Part shown: positions 49,480 through 59,872 of the stretch, piece after piece | Layout of the letters: each line of letters begins with the position of its first letter | How positions within the stretch are numbered: position 1 is the first letter of the stretch | NCBI GenBank assembly: GCA_017935365.1 | Contig: JAGBHT010000007.1 | Span: 1-64,000, forward strand | Direction: 5' to 3' | DNA length: 64,000 nucleotides | Origin: Ruminiclostridium sp. | GTDB taxonomy: Bacteria; Bacillota; Clostridia; Oscillospirales; Ruminococcaceae | Program-made: the position numbers and the translations under genes | Notes under the pieces: model-generated | What the model was told of the DNA's origin: nothing | The model's database searches: none | The model's input: only the letters and a program-made list of their open reading frames with translations

Positions 49480-52206
49480 ATGGGATTACTTACAAAAATA
49501 TTCGGTAACTATTCCGAAAAAGAAATCAAGCGAATAATTCCTATCAAGGACAAGGTTCTTGAGCTTGAATCAAAATATTCGGCAATGACCGATACCGAGC
49601 TTAAGGCGCAGACACCCGCTCTGAAAGAAAGACTTGAAAACGGCGAAACACTCGATAATATTCTCCCCGATGCATTTGCTGTATGCCGTGAGGCTATGTG
49701 GCGAGTTCTCGGTATAAAGCCTTATCCCGTACAGATACTCGGCGGTATTATTCTTTTCCAGGGACGTATTGCGGAGATGAGAACAGGTGAAGGTAAAACC
49801 TTCGTTGCGGCTCTCCCCTCTTACCTTGTAGCGCTCAGCGGCAAGGGCGTACACGTTGTAACGGTCAACGACTACCTTGCCAAGCGTGACGGTGAGATGA
49901 TAGGCCGTGTACACAGATTCTTAGGTCTTTCTGTAGGTCTTATCCTGCACGATATGAGAAACGACGAGAGAAGAAAGTCATATAACTGCGATGTAACATA
50001 CGGTACAAACAACGAGTTCGGCTTTGACTATCTGCGTGACAATATGTGTATCCACAAGCAGGACAAGGTTCAGCGTGAATTCAACTTTGCCATTGTCGAC
50101 GAGGTCGACTCGATACTTATCGATGAAGCGAGAACACCTCTTATCATTTCGGGCCCCGGCGACAAGTCGACAGACCTTTATCAGAAAGCCAACAGACTTG
50201 CACTTCAGTTAAAGCCGTTTACCGTAATTGATCTTGACAGCAAGGAAGATCAGGATCAGTTTGACGGCGACTACATCATAGACGAAAAGGCGAAGAATGC
50301 TACGCTTACTCAGCGCGGTGTTAAGAAAGCGGAAGCATATTTCGGCGTAGATAACCTTATGGACGCTGAGAACATGACGCTTCTTCACCACGTTAACCAG
50401 GCTATCAAAGCTGTAGGCATTATGAAGCGTGATGTTGACTACGTTGTAAAGGACGGCGAAATCGTAATCGTTGACGAGTTCACAGGTCGTCTTATGTTCG
50501 GCCGTAGATTCAATGAGGGCTTACACCAGGCTATTGAAGCAAAAGAAGGCGTTAAGGTCAAAAACGAGAGTAAGACGCTCGCTACCATCACATTCCAGAA
50601 CTTCTTCAGACTGTACGATAAGCTGTCGGGTATGACAGGTACCGCAATGACTGAAGAAGCGGAATTCAGACAGATCTATGCTCTTGACGTTATAGAAATC
50701 CCTACAAACAAGCCCGTAGCAAGAATTGACCACGAAGATCAGGTCTACAAGAACGAAGAGGGCAAGTATAAAGCCGTTATACGTCAGATCGAAGAGTGCC
50801 ACGCCAAGGGACAGCCCGTACTGGTAGGTACTATCACAATCGAAAAGTCGGAACTTCTCTCCTCTATGCTCAAGAAAAAAGGCATAAAGCACGAAGTCCT
50901 CAACGCAAAGAACCACGAGCGCGAGGCTGAGATCGTAGCTCAGGCAGGTAAGAAGGGTGCGGTTACCATTGCAACCAACATGGCAGGCCGTGGTACGGAT
51001 ATCATGCTCGGCGGTAACGCAGAGTACCTTGCCAAGGCAAGAATGAGAAAAGAGGGCATGGACGAGGCTCTTATCAATGAGGCTACAGGCTTTGCCGAAA
51101 CAGATAACGAGGATATCCTCAACGCAAGAGAAACATATATCAAGTACAATGCCGAATACAAGGCAGCTATAAAGGACGAGGCTGAGGAAGTAAGACAGGC
51201 AGGCGGCCTGTTCATACTCGGTACCGAACGTCATGAATCGCGCCGTATCGATAACCAGCTGAGAGGTCGTGCAGGACGTCAGGGTGACCCCGGTGAAAGC
51301 CGTTTCTTCATCTCGCTTGAAGACGACCTTATGCGTAAGTTCGGCGGCGAAAAGGTACAGAGCGTAATGCAGACGCTCGGTATTGAAGATGATGTACCGA
51401 TCGAAAACGGATTCCTTACAAAGACAATCGAATCTTCACAGCGTAAGGTTGAGGGAAGAAACTTCTCAATCCGTAAGAACGTCCTTGACTTTGACGATGT
51501 TATGTCACAGCAGCGTATGACAATTTACTCACAGCGTGCCAAGGTTCTTGACGGCGAAGACGTAAGCGATTATGTAAAGAGTATGATCAAGGAAACGATT
51601 GAAGAGAATGTCAAGCTGTACTGCTCTGACGATTATCCGGAAAACTGGAACTTCATCGGTCTGCGTGAGCACTTTGCAAATATGCTTACAAAGGAAGATG
51701 ACTTCAACTATACAACGGACGACCTCAACAACCTTGACCGCAAGGATCTTGTCAAGCTCTTACAGGAAAGAGCCGATGCACTCTATGCCGAGCGTGAAGA
51801 GATGTTCGGCGAGGATAATATGCGTGAGATTGAGCGTATTTGTCTGCTGAAGGTCGTTGATACAAAGTGGATGGATCACATTGACGCAATGGAAGAACTC
51901 AAGCGCGGTATCTATCTCAGAAGCTACGCTCAGAGAGATCCTGTTGTCGAGTACCGTATTGAAGGTTTCGCAATGTTCGATGAGATGATCGCCGCAATTC
52001 GTGAAGATACGGCAAGACTTGTCCTTACAGTCAAGGTAAGACTGGAAGAACCGCCTCAGCGTGAACAGGTTATGAAGCCCGACGCTGAAAACGCAGGCTC
52101 ACACACCACTGTAAAGAAATCAGCCGCAGAAAAGGTCGGCAGAAATGATCCCTGCCCCTGCGGAAGCGGTAAAAAGTATAAGAAATGTTGCGGTAAAGAC
52201 GAATAA
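49480..52206 (+). CDS. secA: Preprotein translocase motor ATPase SecA
   Basis: Drives secreted proteins through SecYEG with ATP. 908 aa. Walker A MRTGEGKT near 103, [19 protein letters not shown] near 205-222, the preprotein cross-linking domain, NMAGRGTDI near 500, the second motor domain and helical scaffold ([15 protein letters not shown]), then a C-terminal SEC-C zinc site [22 protein letters not shown] at ATG 49480 matches SecA N-termini, with AAAGGA 13 nt upstream. An in-frame ATG at 49420 preceded by GGCGG would add 20 residues. Confidence 0.97.
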   Translation: MGLLTKIFGNYSEKEIKRIIPIKDKVLELESKYSAMTDTELKAQTPALKERLENGETLDNILPDAFAVCREAMWRVLGIKPYPVQILGGIILFQGRIAEMRTGEGKTFVAALPSYLVALSGKGVHVVTVNDYLAKRDGEMIGRVHRFLGLSVGLILHDMRNDERRKSYNCDVTYGTNNEFGFDYLRDNMCIHKQDKVQREFNFAIVDEVDSILIDEARTPLIISGPGDKSTDLYQKANRLALQLKPFTVIDLDSKEDQDQFDGDYIIDEKAKNATLTQRGVKKAEAYFGVDNLMDAENMTLLHHVNQAIKAVGIMKRDVDYVVKDGEIVIVDEFTGRLMFGRRFNEGLHQAIEAKEGVKVKNESKTLATITFQNFFRLYDKLSGMTGTAMTEEAEFRQIYALDVIEIPTNKPVARIDHEDQVYKNEEGKYKAVIRQIEECHAKGQPVLVGTITIEKSELLSSMLKKKGIKHEVLNAKNHEREAEIVAQAGKKGAVTIATNMAGRGTDIMLGGNAEYLAKARMRKEGMDEALINEATGFAETDNEDILNARETYIKYNAEYKAAIKDEAEEVRQAGGLFILGTERHESRRIDNQLRGRAGRQGDPGESRFFISLEDDLMRKFGGEKVQSVMQTLGIEDDVPIENGFLTKTIESSQRKVEGRNFSIRKNVLDFDDVMSQQRMTIYSQRAKVLDGEDVSDYVKSMIKETIEENVKLYCSDDYPENWNFIGLREHFANMLTKEDDFNYTTDDLNNLDRKDLVKLLQERADALYAEREEMFGEDNMREIERICLLKVVDTKWMDHIDAMEELKRGIYLRSYAQRDPVVEYRIEGFAMFDEMIAAIREDTARLVLTVKVRLEEPPQREQVMKPDAENAGSHTTVKKSAAEKVGRNDPCPCGSGKKYKKCCGKDE

Positions 52207-52219
52207 TTACCGATAACAG

Positions 52220-52268
52220 AGCGGTTTCAGCTTGCGTTCATAAAACGGGCGTAAGCTGAACGCTTTAA
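52220..52268 (+). terminator. Terminator-like hairpin after secA
   Basis: TTCAGCTTGCG/CGTAAGCTGAA 11-pair stem extended by AGCG/CGCT, followed by only TTTAATA. It probably attenuates transcription into the DUF1015 gene. Confidence 0.6.
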
Positions 52269-52318
52269 TACGACAAACGGAATAATTTATCAAAGCTTAC
52301 AATGAAAGGAATACCGAA

Positions 52319-53602
52319 ATGGCTGAGATCAAAGCTTTCAAAGGACTTAGATTTACCGACAAGGCAGGAGAGATCGGCAAGGTCTGCTGTCCGCCTTATG
52401 ACATTATCAGTCCCGAACAGAAAAAGAAGTACATTGCTGAGAACCCCCACAATATCATAAGACTTGAACTGCCCAAGACCGCAAATGATACGGATGAGGC
52501 ATACGGCAAGGCAAGAGCTTATCTTAACGAGTGGCTTGACGAAGAGATACTTAAATGTGATGAAAAGCCGTCAATATATATTTACGAGATGGTGTTTGAC
52601 GCACTCGGCTCAAACTACAGTGTAAAGGGCTATGTATCACTTGTAAAGCTCGAGGAGTTCTCAAAGGGAATAATCCTTCCCCACGAGGAAACGCTCTCAA
52701 AGGCTAAGGAAGACCGATTCAACCTTATGTGCGCAACCGGTTGCAACTTCAGCCAGATATATTCTTTATATATGGATGATGACAACAGCGTATTCACGCT
52801 TATAAACGATGCAAGCAAGGGCACACCCGACAAGCAGTTTACCGATCCCGACGGAGTTACCCACAAGCTGTGGTGCGTAAGCGATGAAGGCTTTATCGCA
52901 AAGCTCACCGCTAAGATGGCTGACAAGAAGCTTTATATTGCTGACGGTCACCACCGCTATGAAACGGCTCTGCGCTACAAGAAGTTCGTTGCCGAGAACA
53001 AGCAGGACACAGGTACTTCCGAATATGTTACCATGATGCTTGTAAACATGGAGAACAGCGGACTTGTGGTATTCCCTACCCACAGAATAGTAAGAGATCT
53101 TGATAACTTTGATGTAAATGCGGTTATCGAAAAGTCAAAGGATTACTTTGATATAGAAAAGGGACTTTCAAGAGATGACAGTACAGCAAAGCTCGACAAG
53201 GCATACAAGGACGGTAAGAAGGCATTTGTGCTTTACTGCGACGGTAAGTACACACTTATGACGTTAAAGGACACTTCTCTTATGGAAAAGCTTATGCCGA
53301 CTGCAAGCAAGGCTCTGCGTGAACTTGATGTCAGCGTACTGCATACACTTGTACTTGAAAGAATTTTCGGCATAGACAAAGAGAATATGGCTAATCAGAA
53401 GAACCTTACATATACAAGAGTTCTCGATGAGGCTATCGAAGCTGTAGACAACGGCAGTGCAAACTGCTCATTTATACTTAACCCCACACGAGTTTCAGAG
53501 ATAAGAGATGTTGCTCTTGCAGGCGAAAAGATGCCGCAGAAGTCCACATACTTCTATCCCAAACTCACAACGGGACTTGTTATGAACAAAATATTTGATT
53601 GA
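52319..53602 (+). CDS. DUF1015 family protein
   Basis: 427 aa, cytoplasmic. FKGLRFTDKAGEIGKVCCPPYDIISPEQKKKYIAENPHNIIRLELPK is the family's N-terminal signature, HEETLSKAKEDRFNLMCATGCNFSQIYSLY near 120-150 the second, and YIADGHHRYETALRYKKF near 205-222 the most conserved block. Family knowledge: some DUF1015 relatives are serine kinases (SerK/SbnI-like) using ADP or ATP; the bacterial members are largely untested. GAAAGGA precedes the ATG. 14 nt before the cellobiose epimerase gene. Confidence 0.9.
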   Translation: MAEIKAFKGLRFTDKAGEIGKVCCPPYDIISPEQKKKYIAENPHNIIRLELPKTANDTDEAYGKARAYLNEWLDEEILKCDEKPSIYIYEMVFDALGSNYSVKGYVSLVKLEEFSKGIILPHEETLSKAKEDRFNLMCATGCNFSQIYSLYMDDDNSVFTLINDASKGTPDKQFTDPDGVTHKLWCVSDEGFIAKLTAKMADKKLYIADGHHRYETALRYKKFVAENKQDTGTSEYVTMMLVNMENSGLVVFPTHRIVRDLDNFDVNAVIEKSKDYFDIEKGLSRDDSTAKLDKAYKDGKKAFVLYCDGKYTLMTLKDTSLMEKLMPTASKALRELDVSVLHTLVLERIFGIDKENMANQKNLTYTRVLDEAIEAVDNGSANCSFILNPTRVSEIRDVALAGEKMPQKSTYFYPKLTTGLVMNKIFD

Positions 53603-53616
53603 GGAGAATAAAAACA

Positions 53617-54777
53617 ATGCTTGCTCGTGAATGCAAAAAAGAACTTACAGAACACATTATTCCTTTCTGGAACAACCTTGAAGATGATGTAAACGGCGGT
53701 TTCTACGGATATGTAGGAAACGACCTTACACTTGATAAAGATGCACCCAAGGGCGTTATCCTGCACTCAAGAATACTCTGGTTCTATTCAAACTGCTATC
53801 TTGTGCTGAAGGATCAGAATTGTCTTAAGAAAGCAAAGCACGCTTTTGAATTTCTTTCAAAGTACTGCGTTGACAAGGAAAACGGCGGTGTTTACTGGAT
53901 GATGAATGCCGACGGTACTGTAAACGACAGTATGAAGCACACATATTGTCAGGCTTTCTTCATCTATGCTATGTCCAGCTACTATGATGCATCAAAGGAC
54001 AAGGCTGCTTTAGAGCTTGCACTTGATGTATTCCACACTGTTGAGGACAAGTGCCGTGACGATATTGCATACCTTGAGGCTTTCTCAAAGGACTGGAACA
54101 TTATCCCGAATGACGCACTTTCCGAAAACGGTCTTATGGCAGACAAGACAATGAACACTACCCTGCACGTTATGGAAGCCTACACCGAGCTTTACAGAGT
54201 AAGCGGCGACAAGCAGGTTTTAAAGGCTCTGCGCTTTACACTTGAGATCACGCTTGACAAGATCTACGATAAGAACGGCGGCAAGCTGTTTGTATTCTTC
54301 GACAAGAACCTGAATGAAATCGGTGATATCTATTCATACGGTCACGATATTGAAGCTACATGGCTTATCGACAGAGCCTGCGATGTGATCGGCGACGAGC
54401 ATCTTTCCAAGAGATGTGCCGAGATGAACAAGGTAATTGTAAGAAATATTGCCGACAGAGCTTTATCAAACGGCAGACTGAATAATGAAGTTGAACACGG
54501 CGTTGTAAACACATGGCACATATGGTGGGTACAGGCTGAGGGTGTTGTAGGCTTCTGCAACGCATATCAGAGATACGGCGACGCAAGATATCTTGAAATA
54601 TCACGCACTCTGTGGAACTACATCAAGGACAAGATGATCGATAAGCGTCCTGGCGGCGAATGGCATTCACAGCTTGACGACAACGATCAGCCTGCTGACT
54701 TCAAACCGGTAGTAGATCCGTGGAAGTGCCCCTATCACAACGGAAGAATGTGCTTAGAGATAATCTCTCGTATGTAA
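53617..54777 (+). CDS. ce: Cellobiose 2-epimerase (AGE family)
   Basis: Epimerises the reducing glucose of cellobiose (and mannobiose) at C2, feeding beta-glucan or mannan oligosaccharides to phosphorylases. 386 aa forming an (alpha/alpha)6 barrel. RILWFYSNCY near 49, GGVYWMMNADG near 88, the His/Glu catalytic regions around KHTYCQAF, SYGHDIEATWL near 245 and the C-terminal GEWHSQLDDN, KCPYHNGRMCLE. It closely resembles my recollection of the R. albus enzyme. GAGGAG sets ATG 53617. Second gene of a three-gene unit. Confidence 0.93.
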   Translation: MLARECKKELTEHIIPFWNNLEDDVNGGFYGYVGNDLTLDKDAPKGVILHSRILWFYSNCYLVLKDQNCLKKAKHAFEFLSKYCVDKENGGVYWMMNADGTVNDSMKHTYCQAFFIYAMSSYYDASKDKAALELALDVFHTVEDKCRDDIAYLEAFSKDWNIIPNDALSENGLMADKTMNTTLHVMEAYTELYRVSGDKQVLKALRFTLEITLDKIYDKNGGKLFVFFDKNLNEIGDIYSYGHDIEATWLIDRACDVIGDEHLSKRCAEMNKVIVRNIADRALSNGRLNNEVEHGVVNTWHIWWVQAEGVVGFCNAYQRYGDARYLEISRTLWNYIKDKMIDKRPGGEWHSQLDDNDQPADFKPVVDPWKCPYHNGRMCLEIISRM

Positions 54778-54792
54778 TCGAAAGGATTTCCC

Positions 54793-55929
54793 ATGTCTGT
54801 TTCAAACAGAATTTTTAAAACTGCGGCTTTATTTTCGGCTGTAGCAATAGCAATAGTTTCATCGGGCTGTAACAGCGACCCCGTAAAAGAAGAAATTGTT
54901 ACTTCTATCACCGACCAGGTACAGTTCTCGTATGAAACTGCAAAAGCACAGTATATGACTATCGAAGAGGAAGCAAAAATCCCCGCAAGCCTCGACTATG
55001 CTCAGTCGCAGTCATATTACGCTCCCGTTTCAGGCAAGATAAAGACCAACAATGTATCAAAGAATATGAAGGTCAAAAAAGGTGATGTGCTTTTTGCTCT
55101 TGACACGACTGACCTTGATTTTCAGATAAACGATCAGGAAATGAAGGTCGCCGCTATGGCGGACGGCGTTGATAAGGGTTATGCCCAGATCGAACTGGAC
55201 AAGCTGAAAGAACAGCGCGAAGGCGCTGTTGTCACCGCACCGTATGACGGAGTAATTGCAGAATGCTGTTATTCTGCGGTCGGCACAAATATTGAGCAGG
55301 GTACACTGCTCTGCCGTGTTGCCGTGCTTGAATCAATATTCGTGTACAATTCCCAGGGTGCGGGAAAAGATCTGCGCTTCGGTATGGACGTTGACCTTGT
55401 TATCAATGACGTTGACTATACAGGAACGGTCACTGCCGCTCCCGATACTGCGCCGTCAGATGCCAGCAAGGACGCAACCAAGTACTGCGCTGTTACGCTG
55501 TCAAAAGACAGCCTTGACAAGCTTCTGAACGAGAATAACGGCATAACCGCCGTTGACGCAGGCTGGGCGACAATACACGCTGTCACAACAAGACGCGTCA
55601 ATGTACTCGCCGTTCCCGAAAAAGCAATAAAGAAGGACGGCACAAAGACATATTGCAGCGTTCTGCAAGGTAACGAGAAGTACGATCTTTATGTTGAAGT
55701 CGGAGCTACAGCAGGCGGCTACACAGAGATACTCAGCGGACTTAATGAAGGTGACGTTGTGGTTATCTCCGAGAGTACAGGCAACGGCTCTGATAATAAC
55801 AACAAAAATGATAAGAACAATAAAGACGATAACGCAGATGATATGCAGGACGGAAACGACAACCGCAAGCCTTGGAACAACGGCGATAAGCCTGACGATA
55901 TGCAGTTCCCCGACGATCAGAACAACTGA
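54793..55929 (+). CDS. HlyD/RND-type efflux adaptor lipoprotein
   Basis: Periplasmic-adaptor fold in a Gram-positive. 378 aa. Signal and lipobox SSGC near 25, so it is lipid-anchored outside the membrane. A lipoyl-like half motif KAQYMTIEEEAKIPASL…YAPVSGKI near 50-80, a short coiled-coil (only ~35 residues), second lipoyl half VTAPYDGVIAECCYSAVGTNIEQGTLLCRV near 143-172, and beta-barrel. The last ~55 residues are Asn/Asp/Lys repeats. No permease or ATPase is adjacent. 15 nt after the epimerase. Confidence 0.85.
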   Translation: MSVSNRIFKTAALFSAVAIAIVSSGCNSDPVKEEIVTSITDQVQFSYETAKAQYMTIEEEAKIPASLDYAQSQSYYAPVSGKIKTNNVSKNMKVKKGDVLFALDTTDLDFQINDQEMKVAAMADGVDKGYAQIELDKLKEQREGAVVTAPYDGVIAECCYSAVGTNIEQGTLLCRVAVLESIFVYNSQGAGKDLRFGMDVDLVINDVDYTGTVTAAPDTAPSDASKDATKYCAVTLSKDSLDKLLNENNGITAVDAGWATIHAVTTRRVNVLAVPEKAIKKDGTKTYCSVLQGNEKYDLYVEVGATAGGYTEILSGLNEGDVVVISESTGNGSDNNNKNDKNNKDDNADDMQDGNDNRKPWNNGDKPDDMQFPDDQNN

Positions 55930-55936
55930 TATGTAA

Positions 55937-55970
55937 AAAATAATGCCCGGTCAATGACCGGGCAATTTTT
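55937..55970. terminator. Bidirectional terminator between the adaptor and HAD genes
   Basis: Perfect 9-bp stem TGCCCGGTC/GACCGGGCA with an AAT loop, A6 on the left and T5 on the right. Confidence 0.93.
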
Positions 55971-56667
55971 ATAGCTTGGTTACAATATCATAAAACTCAT
56001 TCAGATTTTTCACCGTGTATTTCTGTCCGAAATCACGGTTATTATTATATCTGTAGATATAAACAGATGTACAGCCGAAGCTGTTCGCTACCAGTACATC
56101 TTTCCTTTCGTCACCGATGAATATCATTTCATCGGTCTTTATGCCAAAATGCACCGCTATATCGACAAGCCCCTTTATGTTCGGCTTACGGTATCGGCAT
56201 GAAGTTGACGAAACGTACAGATCAAAATACGGCATAAGATCAGGAAAATAACTCTTGTGGAGTTCGTCCGGCATTCCGGTAGCTACATCGGTGAGTGTCG
56301 CTATTCTGATACCGTTGTCACGCAGTTTTTGCAACACCGGTATAGTTTCGGGATATGTGTATGCTTCAAGCGGGAAAGCCTCGAAAAAGCAATATGCGAT
56401 TTTGTCGGCAGTAATATCCACGCCCCATTTTTCGGCTATTTCACCGAAAATGTGCTCATGGGAATAATCCGCTTCACGATATTTTATCGTGGGATTATAG
56501 CCACGAAGTATCTCCATACCTGCCGCTATATCCTTATCTGTGAGTTTTGGCAACAGCTTGTCACGGACGTGTCTGAAACCGTTTTCGTAATAATCTACCC
56601 ACACACCCGGCATACCCTTATATTCCATAAGCGTACCGCCTATGTCAAATGCGGCTACCTTGATCAT
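55969..56667 (-). CDS. HAD-superfamily hydrolase
   Basis: 232 aa. Motif I in FDIGGTLMEY departs from the usual DxDGT: Asp-Ile-Gly replaces Asp-x-Asp, so the second catalytic Asp is a Gly. Motif II TLTDVA near 118, motif III Lys in YRKPNIKG near 158, motif IV FIGDERKDVLVANSFG near 178-193. A cap domain is about 25-90. Loss of the acid Asp suggests altered or lost phosphatase activity. GGAGGC precedes the ATG. 18 nt after mutS2, so probably last of the yqfD-phoH operon. Confidence 0.85.
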   Translation of the reverse strand: MIKVAAFDIGGTLMEYKGMPGVWVDYYENGFRHVRDKLLPKLTDKDIAAGMEILRGYNPTIKYREADYSHEHIFGEIAEKWGVDITADKIAYCFFEAFPLEAYTYPETIPVLQKLRDNGIRIATLTDVATGMPDELHKSYFPDLMPYFDLYVSSTSCRYRKPNIKGLVDIAVHFGIKTDEMIFIGDERKDVLVANSFGCTSVYIYRYNNNRDFGQKYTVKNLNEFYDIVTKL

Positions 56668-56685
56668 ATCTGCCTCCGATAATAT

Positions 56686-59067
56686 TTATTCAAGCTCGGC
56701 TACCGTTACGCCTGCCTCGCCCTCGCCGTATGCACCGTCACGGAATGACTTGACGTGCGGATTTTTACGCAGATACTGCTGTACCGCAGAACGCAGAGCG
56801 CCTGTACCCTTGCCGTGAATGATAGTTATCACGGAAATTCCGCTTAAAAGACAGCTGTCAATAAAGCGGTCGACCTCCATAACGCCGTCATCACCGAGCA
56901 TTCCTCTTATATCAAGCTCCATACCGCTCTTGCGTGAATAGTTGCTGACAAGCTTCTTTCCGACCTTTGAGGGTGTGGGCTGTTTCTTGCTTTCCTTCTT
57001 CTCTTCCACAAGACGCAGATTTTCAAGCTTTGTCTTGGTTTTCATTGCGCCGACCTGAACAAAGCACATATTCTTTGAATCGGGCAGTCTGAGTAGCGTT
57101 CCCTCTTTATTGAGGTCTGCAAGGTGCACCGTATCGCCGACTTTGAGCGGTCTGGGCAGTACATAATGATCTACCTTTTTCTGCAGTATAGGGTTTGCTG
57201 TATCATACATTCCGTTCACAGAAGAGTTGATATGTGAACGGGCGCCCTTGACCTTCTGTGCAAAATCGGCGCTTTCTTTCTGCTTCCTGAGCCTTTCAAG
57301 CTCTTCAAGCATAAGATCGCCCTGAAAACGCACCTCTTCAATAATGCTTGCCGCCTTTCTTCTTACGTCCTGAAGCTCTTTTTCCTTGTCTTTTTCAAGC
57401 TGATCACGTTCAGCTTTAAGCTGTTCGGTGATCTCCTTTGACTTTCTCTGCTCTGCCGCCGCCGAACTTTTCAACTTTTCAAGTTCCTGCCTTGTCTTTT
57501 CAAGCGACTGTACGACTTCTTCAAAGCGCTTGTCCTCTGTGCTGACAAGCTCCTTTGCGTTGTCGATAATATCATTGCCGATACCAAGCTTTGACGATAT
57601 AGCGAAAGCGTTTGACTTACCGGGCATACCGACAATAACTCTGTATGTCGGTCTTAATGTCTTTATATCAAACTCACACGACGCATTCTCAACGCTGTTG
57701 GTCTTTATCGCGTACATCTTTACTTCCTGATAGTGAGTTGTTGCGATGACCTTGCAGTCACGCTTCCTGAACTCGTCAAGGATAGATACGGCGAGTGCAG
57801 AACCCTCTACAGGGTCTGTACCTGAGCATAACTCATCAAGCATAATAAGCGATTTATCATCGGCGGTTCTCAGTATGCGTGCGATATTTGTAATATGCGA
57901 CGAGAACGTTGACAGGCTCTGTTCAATGCTCTGCTCGTCGCCTATATCAACATACAACTCGTCAAACATACCTATAACGCTGTTTTCGCTTGCGGGTATC
58001 ATCATACCGCACATTGCCATAAGCACAAGCAGTCCTGCGGTTTTGAGCGAAACCGTCTTACCGCCCGTGTTCGGACCTGTCACTATAAGCGATGAATATT
58101 CGTTGCCAAGCTCAAGAGAAATCGGCACTACCTTATCCTTGTCGATAAGAGGGTGTCTTGCCTTTATCAGATTGAAGCACGGCTTATCGGTAATTACGGG
58201 TGTTACTGCTTTCATCTTAGCGCCGAGGTTTGCTTTGGCAAAGTAGATCTCAAGCGTCAGAACTATCTCGTAATCGTTTATCATCGGCTCCGCAAAACTG
58301 CCGACAAGCTCAGACATTTCCTTTATGATACGCTCTATCTCTTTCTGCTCTTCAATTTGCAGAACCCTTATCTCGTTGTTTGCTTCTACTACCGCCATAG
58401 GCTCTATGAACAGTGTAGCGCCCGTTGCTGACGTATCATGCACAAGACCGCTTATTTCGCTCTTGTACTCGGTCTTTACAGGTACTACAAATCTGCCGTC
58501 ACGCATTGTGACAAGGCTTTCCTGTAAGTATTTCTGCGTTGACTGGCTCTTTATCAGCTTGTCAAGCCGTTCTCTTACGGCAAGGCTCTTGCGCTGTATT
58601 GAACGGCGGATTGCGGCAAGCTGTGGGCTTGCGCTGTCGGCAAGCTCTTCCTCGGATATGATAGCATTATTTATCATATTCTCAAGGTGCTTGTTTATGC
58701 TGAGCTGTTCAAAGTATTCCGTTAGCGAGGTCTGAATGCCACTGCACTGCGAGTACCAGTCGTCAAGCCCCGATACCTCACGCAGGAACATTCCGATATC
58801 CATAAGTTCTCTCAGTGACAGCGATGAACCCTGCTGTGCCCTTTTTGCACCAAAGCATATATCCTTGATGTTATAGAATTTCGGCGTACCGAATTTTGAC
58901 GACAGTGTGAATGCATCATCTGTCTTCGCTATTTCTGATCTTACCGTGTCTATATCAAATGACGGCTTTATCTTTTTTATCCGTTCCTTGCATACGTCGC
59001 AGTATGCGTTCTGCGAGAGCAGGTCAAGTATCTTGTCAAGCTCAAGCTTTTTATAATCTTTTTTCAT
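56686..59067 (-). CDS. mutS2: Endonuclease/ribosome-rescue ATPase MutS2
   Basis: Family knowledge: MutS2 limits recombination and, in Bacillus, splits collided ribosomes. 793 aa. Coiled clamp regions (about 130-300), ATPase with Walker A TGPNTGGKT near 337 and Walker B MLDELCSGTDPVEGSAL near 408, long coiled-coil (about 520-600), and a C-terminal Smr nuclease domain LDIRGMLGDD…IIHGKGTGAL. The mismatch-recognition domain of MutS is absent, as expected. 16 nt after recO. Confidence 0.97.
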   Translation of the reverse strand: MKKDYKKLELDKILDLLSQNAYCDVCKERIKKIKPSFDIDTVRSEIAKTDDAFTLSSKFGTPKFYNIKDICFGAKRAQQGSSLSLRELMDIGMFLREVSGLDDWYSQCSGIQTSLTEYFEQLSINKHLENMINNAIISEEELADSASPQLAAIRRSIQRKSLAVRERLDKLIKSQSTQKYLQESLVTMRDGRFVVPVKTEYKSEISGLVHDTSATGATLFIEPMAVVEANNEIRVLQIEEQKEIERIIKEMSELVGSFAEPMINDYEIVLTLEIYFAKANLGAKMKAVTPVITDKPCFNLIKARHPLIDKDKVVPISLELGNEYSSLIVTGPNTGGKTVSLKTAGLLVLMAMCGMMIPASENSVIGMFDELYVDIGDEQSIEQSLSTFSSHITNIARILRTADDKSLIMLDELCSGTDPVEGSALAVSILDEFRKRDCKVIATTHYQEVKMYAIKTNSVENASCEFDIKTLRPTYRVIVGMPGKSNAFAISSKLGIGNDIIDNAKELVSTEDKRFEEVVQSLEKTRQELEKLKSSAAAEQRKSKEITEQLKAERDQLEKDKEKELQDVRRKAASIIEEVRFQGDLMLEELERLRKQKESADFAQKVKGARSHINSSVNGMYDTANPILQKKVDHYVLPRPLKVGDTVHLADLNKEGTLLRLPDSKNMCFVQVGAMKTKTKLENLRLVEEKKESKKQPTPSKVGKKLVSNYSRKSGMELDIRGMLGDDGVMEVDRFIDSCLLSGISVITIIHGKGTGALRSAVQQYLRKNPHVKSFRDGAYGEGEAGVTVAELE

Positions 59068-59083
59068 ATTTATATCCTTTGTT

Positions 59084-59848
59084 CTATGTTTCTATTACGA
59101 TGTTTTTATAATAATCAAGCGTGGAGAATGTCCTGTTAAGCTGTGACAGCAGATAGAACTCCGCCACGGCGCCAAACAGCTTTTCGTTCTCCTTTGATAT
59201 TCTGAATCTGTACATTTTATCTGTGTCCGAATATGCAACATATCTCAGCGTATGAAGAAGCGTTGGGTTGAGTGCAAATGCGTTTTTTTCGAGCAGTTCC
59301 GAGTGTTCCTCATAGCAGTCCGAGCAGTAGATCACACCTTCGACCGGTAAGAACATCATGGTATCGCTCCGGTACGCTATACACTCACGGCAGGCGCGCA
59401 GATCCGGCATAAAACCTATCCTTGACAGAAATCTGAATTCGAATATCGCTTTTATAAATCTCAGTGGCAGTTTCTGCTTTTCAAGCTGGAAATATGTCAT
59501 ACAGGTAAAGCGGAGCAAGTCAGAATGTTCCTCTTCAGATGTTGCGCAATATTTTATTATCTCTGCAAAATATGCCGCCAGCGACAGCGCCTCAATATCC
59601 GCGGAAATATTATAGAAACTGCATATCGGCTCTGCACTGTTGAGCGTATATCCTTTACTGCTTCGGCTTACACAAAAAGTGGCGTAACTGAAAAGCGATG
59701 CCGCCCCCGAATTCTTGCCGCCTATCTTTTTTGCGCCGTGCGCCATAACCTCTATCATACCGAGCTTGTCCGTAAACAGGTCAAGAAAACAGCTGTTCTC
59801 GCCTATACTGCGCTGTCCGATAACAAGCCCTTTCAGCGTAATAAGCAT
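59084..59848 (-). CDS. recO: DNA repair protein RecO
   Basis: Loads RecA with RecR at gaps. 254 aa: N-terminal OB fold MLITLKGLVIGQRSIGENSCFLDLFTDKLGMIEVMAHGAKK, helical middle, and a zinc site CRECIAYRS near 156 with CSDCYEEH near 177. Starts 24 nt after era; same order as Bacillus era-recO. Confidence 0.95.
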   Translation of the reverse strand: MLITLKGLVIGQRSIGENSCFLDLFTDKLGMIEVMAHGAKKIGGKNSGAASLFSYATFCVSRSSKGYTLNSAEPICSFYNISADIEALSLAAYFAEIIKYCATSEEEHSDLLRFTCMTYFQLEKQKLPLRFIKAIFEFRFLSRIGFMPDLRACRECIAYRSDTMMFLPVEGVIYCSDCYEEHSELLEKNAFALNPTLLHTLRYVAYSDTDKMYRFRISKENEKLFGAVAEFYLLSQLNRTFSTLDYYKNIVIET

Positions 59849-59872
59849 TGAACAGCTACTCCTTTAAATATC

